Of a stretch of 64,000 bases of DNA, positions 58,905 through 64,000 are shown piece by piece; within the stretch, counting starts at the first letter, position 1, and each line of letters begins with the position of its first letter. The notes beneath the pieces are model-generated. The model was not told the origin of the DNA. It searched no databases and worked only from the letters and a program-made list of their open reading frames with translations. Source of the stretch: Mycoemilia scoparia (taxonomy: Eukaryota; Kickxellomycota; Kickxellomycetes; Kickxellales; Kickxellaceae); assembly GCA_027575805.1 (NCBI GenBank), contig JANBPU010000033.1, positions 1-64,000 of the forward strand, written 5' to 3'. The translations under genes and the position numbers were made by a program.

Positions 58905-59042
58905 ATGAACTTTCAAGGGAAACAAAGACTGAAACCGTGTCCGGTATGCCGCTCTAGAAAATGGCGGATGATCAGTGGCCGCTTGGAGTGCGAATCGGGC
59001 CACAACTATGAAGTATGAAAATTTTATAAAGATCTGGAACAC

Positions 59043-59076
<34 letters not shown>

Positions 59077-61716
59077 GAGACACCGGTTGTATGGGAAAAT
59101 GCATGGATCATTGTAGGGATTTTATGAAGAGGCATTGGAGGATTATGCCCATTCTGGAGTTAAAAGAAGGAAAACGCATATCGCAAGAGAAGAGAAGGAA
59201 AGGGTAGAGAGTAAGAAAGGAGATAAATTTTCTAATATTAGATATCATATCCATAACTTTGCACTCATCTTATACATACGCAATAATGATACTTTAAATT
59301 AGGGGTATTTGGCGCTAGGGGTCGGTATCTTTTGGTGAGATGTCTTCAGTATATGCTTCAGTTGCAAGTAGACACCCTTATTCATGAATTTCAGGCACCA
59401 AAGGAACTGGATGTAAGTTTAATTCAAAACAGATGGTATAACTATATCATAATTCCGGGCAAGTTGAACTGACTAAAAGTTGCCTTCAGAATGTCGTGAA
59501 GGAGCTTTGGTTGTTGCTTATAACAAAGGTTGATGTGCAATATTCGGCTGCTACGAGCGATAACGAATTAATTGATGATGGAAAGCATGAAATTTCCTCG
59601 GATTCTGATGTAGGGGCAGAAAACTCCATTATTTCAGGAATGACTAGGGAAGCATCTCCAGATCTCATGATGACTGGCGATGAGAGCCAGGAGCTAAGTG
59701 ATTTTGACGCTCAAACAGAACCCAGTGGCACTGAGATAAAGGAACTGTCAAAAAATCTAAAGTTGATGGAGTCTATTTCTCGGAATGAGGACCAAGAGTT
59801 TTTAGACAAATATAAGGAGACTCGATCTTTAACCGTAGATACAGAAGATCCTAATGGCGAAGATGGCCAAAGCAATAAAGGAGTGGAGGTTCAGGGTGTC
59901 AACAATTGTAATGATGGACACAGATCACAGAAATATAACCCAAAAAAGAGACACCTTGATCAATACAAGCGCAAATTAAAGGCTATTCCAAATGTTCACT
60001 GGCTTCCTGTTATTTGTTATCTTGGAATGGTATGGCTTAGGTGCCCAGTAATCCTTGGAGACTTCTACAGGCTAGTCCAGGAGGAGAGGATACCATTTCA
60101 CGCTGCTTACAGGCAGCTTCCACGACGTTGGCGTATGCAGTGTAGCAGTGAGCAATATTACAAGCTTCGGCCCAATGTAAGTTGTCAAAGTCAAATTACA
60201 GCATGTTATGCTCTAACTAGTGTAATTCTAATGATGAATTTCTATGACTATAGTTTTGCAAAGGGTGGGATTATATCAGATTTACCATTGGGACCCTTAC
60301 AAACATATATAAAGTTGAATATAACATCGGCTTTCCAAAGGGCAACAATCACCTTATCCTATACACATTGATCCAAAAGCTTAAAATAAGTCGTAAGTAT
60401 TTTTAGCCGCTCGTATGTTGTTCCTGCGCCCAATAGTGACATTTTATAGATTGAGTACTTTCATTCATTATAGCAAACTTTTATATGCTGGCCCGCCGAC
60501 TTATGGAATACCTCAAGATCGAGACTACATATTTGCTGCGAACAAGCTATTCACCAACACTCAGAAAATTGCCAGAGTATTGTATGGGCGCTATTCTTAT
60601 CATAGCGCTCAAACTCCATTATGCCTTTGATGGCATTGAAAGGTAAATATTGTAATTCAAAATGATTCAAATATAAGGATAAATAGGAAAAGAAGGAGAG
60701 AGAAATGGGTTGCCATTATATAATTGCAAGTTCTTTTTATTTCTACCGATGGTCTTTACTACAATAGATTCCAACCATCAGCCGAGCTGGGCAGTATGCC
60801 AAAAATTACTGAATTTATGGAACAGTGGATAAAGGATTTTAACCAAGAACTGTCTCCTGCTATCTGGGGGTAAGAGAGTCTTTAGAGCTCAATTGTTTTA
60901 TGCTCAAAAATTGCTATTAATCGAACCTTTTCTTCCTATAGCCAATTGGGATTGACGAATCTGGGCAAGCAAAAAGAGTTCATAGACCTCTGTCATCGCT
61001 TATTGCACTACAATCCAAGACATCGAGGGAAAAACGGTAAGTAATTAGCCCATCTCTGTTTTTTCCATACAATTATTGTTCTAAATATTGTATGATAAAA
61101 TATAGTTCGTGATGAGGCTTGTAAAACATTCAACAGGCTAATTGAGGATTATACTACAAGGGAGCAAAAGAGAAAGACAGCCTTTCAGCGCAATACATCA
61201 AATGCCAGTTATTTTGAACCTGATCTGCTACATATTCCAGACACTTTCAATTCGCAGGGATATTTTGGACTTGGATTAGCAAGCCAGGTGGCCGATGACG
61301 AACAAGGCTTGCAGGGTTCCAATCATAAAAATTCTGCCGATAAAGGAAATCAGGATGTGTTCACAGGAATACCCAAAATTCGGCCACAACTTTCAAACAT
61401 ATCGACACTTAAACCTATATGTGGTAACCAGTACGTTTTGTATGATGAGTTGGGCAATTTCCATAGTGAGTTTTCAATGGTGGTGGCTCGCATAGCCTTA
61501 ATGGTAGGCTGCCTTCCAAATGACTTGGTCCGAATAGTTATGGCATTTGAAAAGCAGCTGACTGAGGACATTGACATAGTATCCACCCTAGTTGATCCAC
61601 AACATAACCCATCATTCAGCAGTGTTATGAAGCTTTCAGAAAACGATATCTCAAAATGCAAGGATAAATTAAAATCTAGTACAAGAAAGTACAGAATCAG
61701 GAATCAGGTTTTGTAG
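58905..61716 (+). CDS. RRN7: RNA polymerase I initiation factor Rrn7/TAF1B
   Basis: TFIIB-like factor of the Pol I core promoter complex. Nine exons inferred, all phases consistent: 58905-59012, 59117-59210, 59303-59412, 59490-60176, 60341-60392, 60474-60642, 60768-60869, 60942-61036 and 61106-61716; 675 aa. Exon 1 has the zinc ribbon (CPVCRSRKWRMISGRLECES then GH), the defining RRN7 finger. Exon 2 continues GFYEEALEDYAHSG. Exon 3 gives RYLLVRCLQYMLQLQVDTLI and exon 4 VVKELWLLLITK plus an acidic insert. Exon 6 reads LRKLPEYCMGAILIIALKLH then YAFDGIER, the conserved cyclin-fold box. The exon 4/5 junction is the least sure. Intron 1 has a TA microsatellite. It converges on NELF-C/D. Confidence 0.87.
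59043..59076. repeat. TA dinucleotide repeat in RRN7 intron 1
   Basis: An uninterrupted run of about 15 TA units within the 104-bp intron. Likely length-polymorphic. Confidence 0.9.
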
Positions 61717-62148
61717 AACCGCTTTTCATAGTGATTTTCCCAATTCAATTAAACAACATATTCGTTGATGAACATTTATTTATACTATAATTCACGCTTT
61801 TAGAGACCTTATGTGAAACTCGTTTTTGGGAGAAAAGCTGCATTTCTACAATAACTCTCGTCATTTTCATGCGATGATACAAGTTGGTTAGCAGAAAAAT
61901 AGTGGTTACATGGTTACCAGTATTTTGTAAAAATGTAGTTGTGAAATTTACATAAGGTCTCATTGAAATTTATGAAAAGTGCAAAATAAGTCGCTAATAG
62001 GATGTTGTAAATTTTCACACAAGGTCTCTTACAGCAAAATTTCAATTAGTATCGAGCAAGAATAACCCCCATGTGAGCTGACATCGACCCATTTGTTTAT
62101 AAAGAATCATTGGCTACAACACATATACTGCTCATTAAGCAATCAAAA
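61717..62148. other. intergenic between convergent RRN7 and NELF-C/D
   Basis: 432 bp of AT-rich 3' flanking DNA with short overlapping repeats of AAATTT/ACAAGGTCTC type (61955 and 62025). No gene. Confidence 0.4.
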
Positions 62149-64000
62149 CTATTTGTTTTTTATGCTGTTTCTGAGCTGAGCAGCAAGCTGTATATAGTCA
62201 ACACCAATTTCGCCATGTATCTGGCTTCCATTATTCTTTTCGACCGCCTCTACATAGAGGCAAAGCCACCATTTGATGGTTAAATTTTAGCTTTAACATA
62301 TATATAGAATACACGATAAATAAAAAATCTCAACACCGCTTACCTAGGAAACACCGCAAATTAGAAATGTCCTTTGCATCCCTCATTACAAGAGCATGCA
62401 CTACTCTGTTTATAATGTGGAGCATAAACTCTACTACTATTGCTGGGTAGGGCTGATCGATAATCTCAAGAAGCTAAATATAGATGAAAGTAACATTGAG
62501 AGTGTGCAAAAATTCTATATAACTATAGCAGCAAGTATTTACAAATCAAGTGGGGTTGACTTTTTTGGACCTACCTTGCTAATAAAGTAAACAACTTGGC
62601 TTTCATCCATTGATACTTGCTTTCGATGGATATAACGAAGAATGGGAATAATGTGCCCCATTTGAATGAGGCCAAGAAGACGATCGAGAATCATCTTTTG
62701 TAGAGAAAGCTATTTTAAAACAATGTATAAATGGTAGGCAGATTAGGTTATCCTAAGCTATTTGCGGGGTCATTACAGAAGACATCTAACAGACACCGGA
62801 CTAATACGTACCTCGAGTTCTGACATCATGTTGGGAACACGAGTCTCAAAAGAGTCCAGATATATCCTGAAGATGTGCTGTTGCAACAAAGGGTGACGGT
62901 AGGCAATCTCCTCCAAAATCATTAATGGTACAGGAATCTCGGTTGAGCGGTAATACATCTGATAAAACGAATATTGATCATCTTTTATCAGAGCCTGGAC
63001 CCAGGATGCAACAACCATGGCCGTGATGGGAATGCTATAATTTGGAAAGAAACTTGAGAAAGGCATGTCCATAATAATGCTATTATCGATCAGAATAAGG
63101 CTTTCTAAACTTACTCTATCCATTTTAGTATCTGTGACATTGCCCGATTTATATTTATTGTGGTCATTTTGGCATTTAGCACCCGCCTGATAGTTTTGAG
63201 AGCCGACATGGTTTCTTTCATTTCACTGTCAACCTGGTCTTTGGGTATGTCTTCAGAGTACGACGTGGCATATGCAATTAGCCATATGTAATGGTCTATA
63301 TGGTCACCAGGAAGACTTTCGGAGCCAATGGCAGTATTTCCGTAGAACTCAAATAATTCCTGTAGCAGCGGCTCCATTACGACTGGATCACGAAGTAACT
63401 CGGCTGGGAGGTGCTGGCCATTATGATCATATGCCTCTCTGTATGTTTTAGATAAGCCAATTACATCTCCAGGCTTTGCGCGCTGCTCCTTGATTATCAT
63501 GGCGATGGACTTGGCTACCTGGTCTTTGGACCCGACAGGAAGGTCGTTGATAAGCAGATGGATATTACCGATCAAGGCTTGGCTGCGATTCTTGTGCATG
63601 ACATATCTCTCTAGGTCTTCCTCCAATCTTGCTATGGGCAAAGCAGCTTTGCCGTATCTTTTTCTGACAGATCTCAGGATATATTTTGTCATAAAGTACA
63701 TGAACTCCCTTTGGCCGCCAATGTCCTACAATAATATTGTATAAGCTGTATATTAGGCTTTGCCATTTGTCTAGTGACTATTCATTGCAATAATCATTGG
63801 CTATATCGAACCTACCACCAACTCGCCAAACCGGTATTTCAAATCGTCATCGCTGACACCCTGTAGTCTCTCAATAGCCTCGCTTAACATAGTGTAATAG
63901 ACGTGTGTGTACATAGAGGCCGTGCTGAGGCTAGTCATCTCGTTTTGGTAGCCTTTCTCGGAGATACTTTGTATAACCCTTGAAACAAATGAGCACTGTG
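62149..64000 (-). CDS. negative elongation factor subunit C/D (TH1), partial at window edge
   Basis: NELF-C/D is a core subunit of the complex that, with DSIF, holds RNA polymerase II in promoter-proximal pausing. Seven exons are visible, with the 5' end beyond 64000: 63816->64000, 63115-63725, 62812-63034, 62575-62709, 62344-62473 and 62149-62249, the first possibly holding another intron. Phases are consistent. Diagnostic C-terminal blocks are SWVQALIKDDQYSFYQMYYR, VPLMILEEIAYRHPLLQQHI with FRIYLDSFETR, and KMILDRLLGLIQMGHIIPIL with RYIHRKQ, which mirrors the RMVHLLSRGCVLPVVRYI block of animal NELF-C/D. These are followed by LLEIIDQPYPAIVVEFMLHI. The upstream exon (DIGGQREFMYFMTKYILRSV) is more diverged. 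NELF is missing from S. cerevisiae and S. pombe, so a full-looking fungal copy is notable. Six exon intervals are listed; the seventh is the suspected split of the first. Confidence 0.82.

Overview
This 64 kb window is nuclear DNA from a fungus. The genes carry many short introns (about 45-250 bp). The set includes fungal-type markers: saccharopepsin, a SUN-family wall protein, the ERMES subunit Mdm34, histidine-pathway HIS1 and a fungal LRR/PP2C-like adenylate cyclase. It also has genes missing from the common yeasts, above all a NELF-C/D (TH1) subunit and a FAM172/Arb2 protein with an animal-like exon content. I infer an early-diverging fungus (Zoopagomycota- or Mucoromycota-grade) rather than an ascomycete or basidiomycete, but the sequence alone does not name it. 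No rRNA or convincing tRNA gene, no CRISPR array and no intact transposon were seen.

Layout, left to right. 0-7 kb: vacuolar aspartic protease PEP4, cargo receptor SURF4/ERV29 and MDM34, all on the minus strand. 7-20 kb is dense: mitochondrial bS16m (+), a FAM172/Arb2-like gene (-), the RNA polymerase II assembly/import factor IWR1 (+), a GM130-like golgin (-), the mitochondrial LETM1 homologue (-), RPC19 of Pol I/III (+) and eIF3e (-). 20-21 kb: ribosomal eL6 (+). 21.3-25.1 kb is gene-poor and holds diverged repeat copies. 25-31 kb: a two-Myb Tay1/Teb1-like telomere-binding protein (+) and a short MCM10 (+). 31.7-37 kb: SUN-family wall protein, ARV1, a small membrane protein and HIS1, all (-). 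37.5-39 kb: ribosomal eL18 (+), whose first coding exon is only the ATG. 39-44 kb: two intronless Ser-rich genes of unknown function (-). 44-47 kb is gene-poor. 47-54 kb: adenylate cyclase CYR1 (+, about 2328 aa). 54-64 kb: two small unrecognised genes, an Arg/Tyr/Pro-rich protein (-), Pol I initiation factor RRN7/TAF1B (+) and NELF-C/D (-, running off the right edge).

The genes do not form one pathway. Their order is typical of compact fungal chromosomes, with close divergent pairs (MDM34/bS16m, FAM172/IWR1, LETM1/RPC19, eIF3e/eL6, HIS1/eL18) and close convergent pairs (bS16m/FAM172, IWR1/golgin, RPC19/eIF3e, RRN7/NELF). Transcription and replication factors are well represented.

Three genome-scale features stand out. 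First, at least six introns need a GC-AG structure, always with donor GCAAGT, to keep conserved proteins in frame. Second, a 121-122 bp inverted-repeat element of MITE type occurs six times, twice inside introns and once overlapping the predicted start codon of a small gene. Third, a separate dispersed family retains traces of an old open reading frame. All exon joins are hand-inferred from splice sites, phase and protein similarity remembered for each family; no alignment was run.
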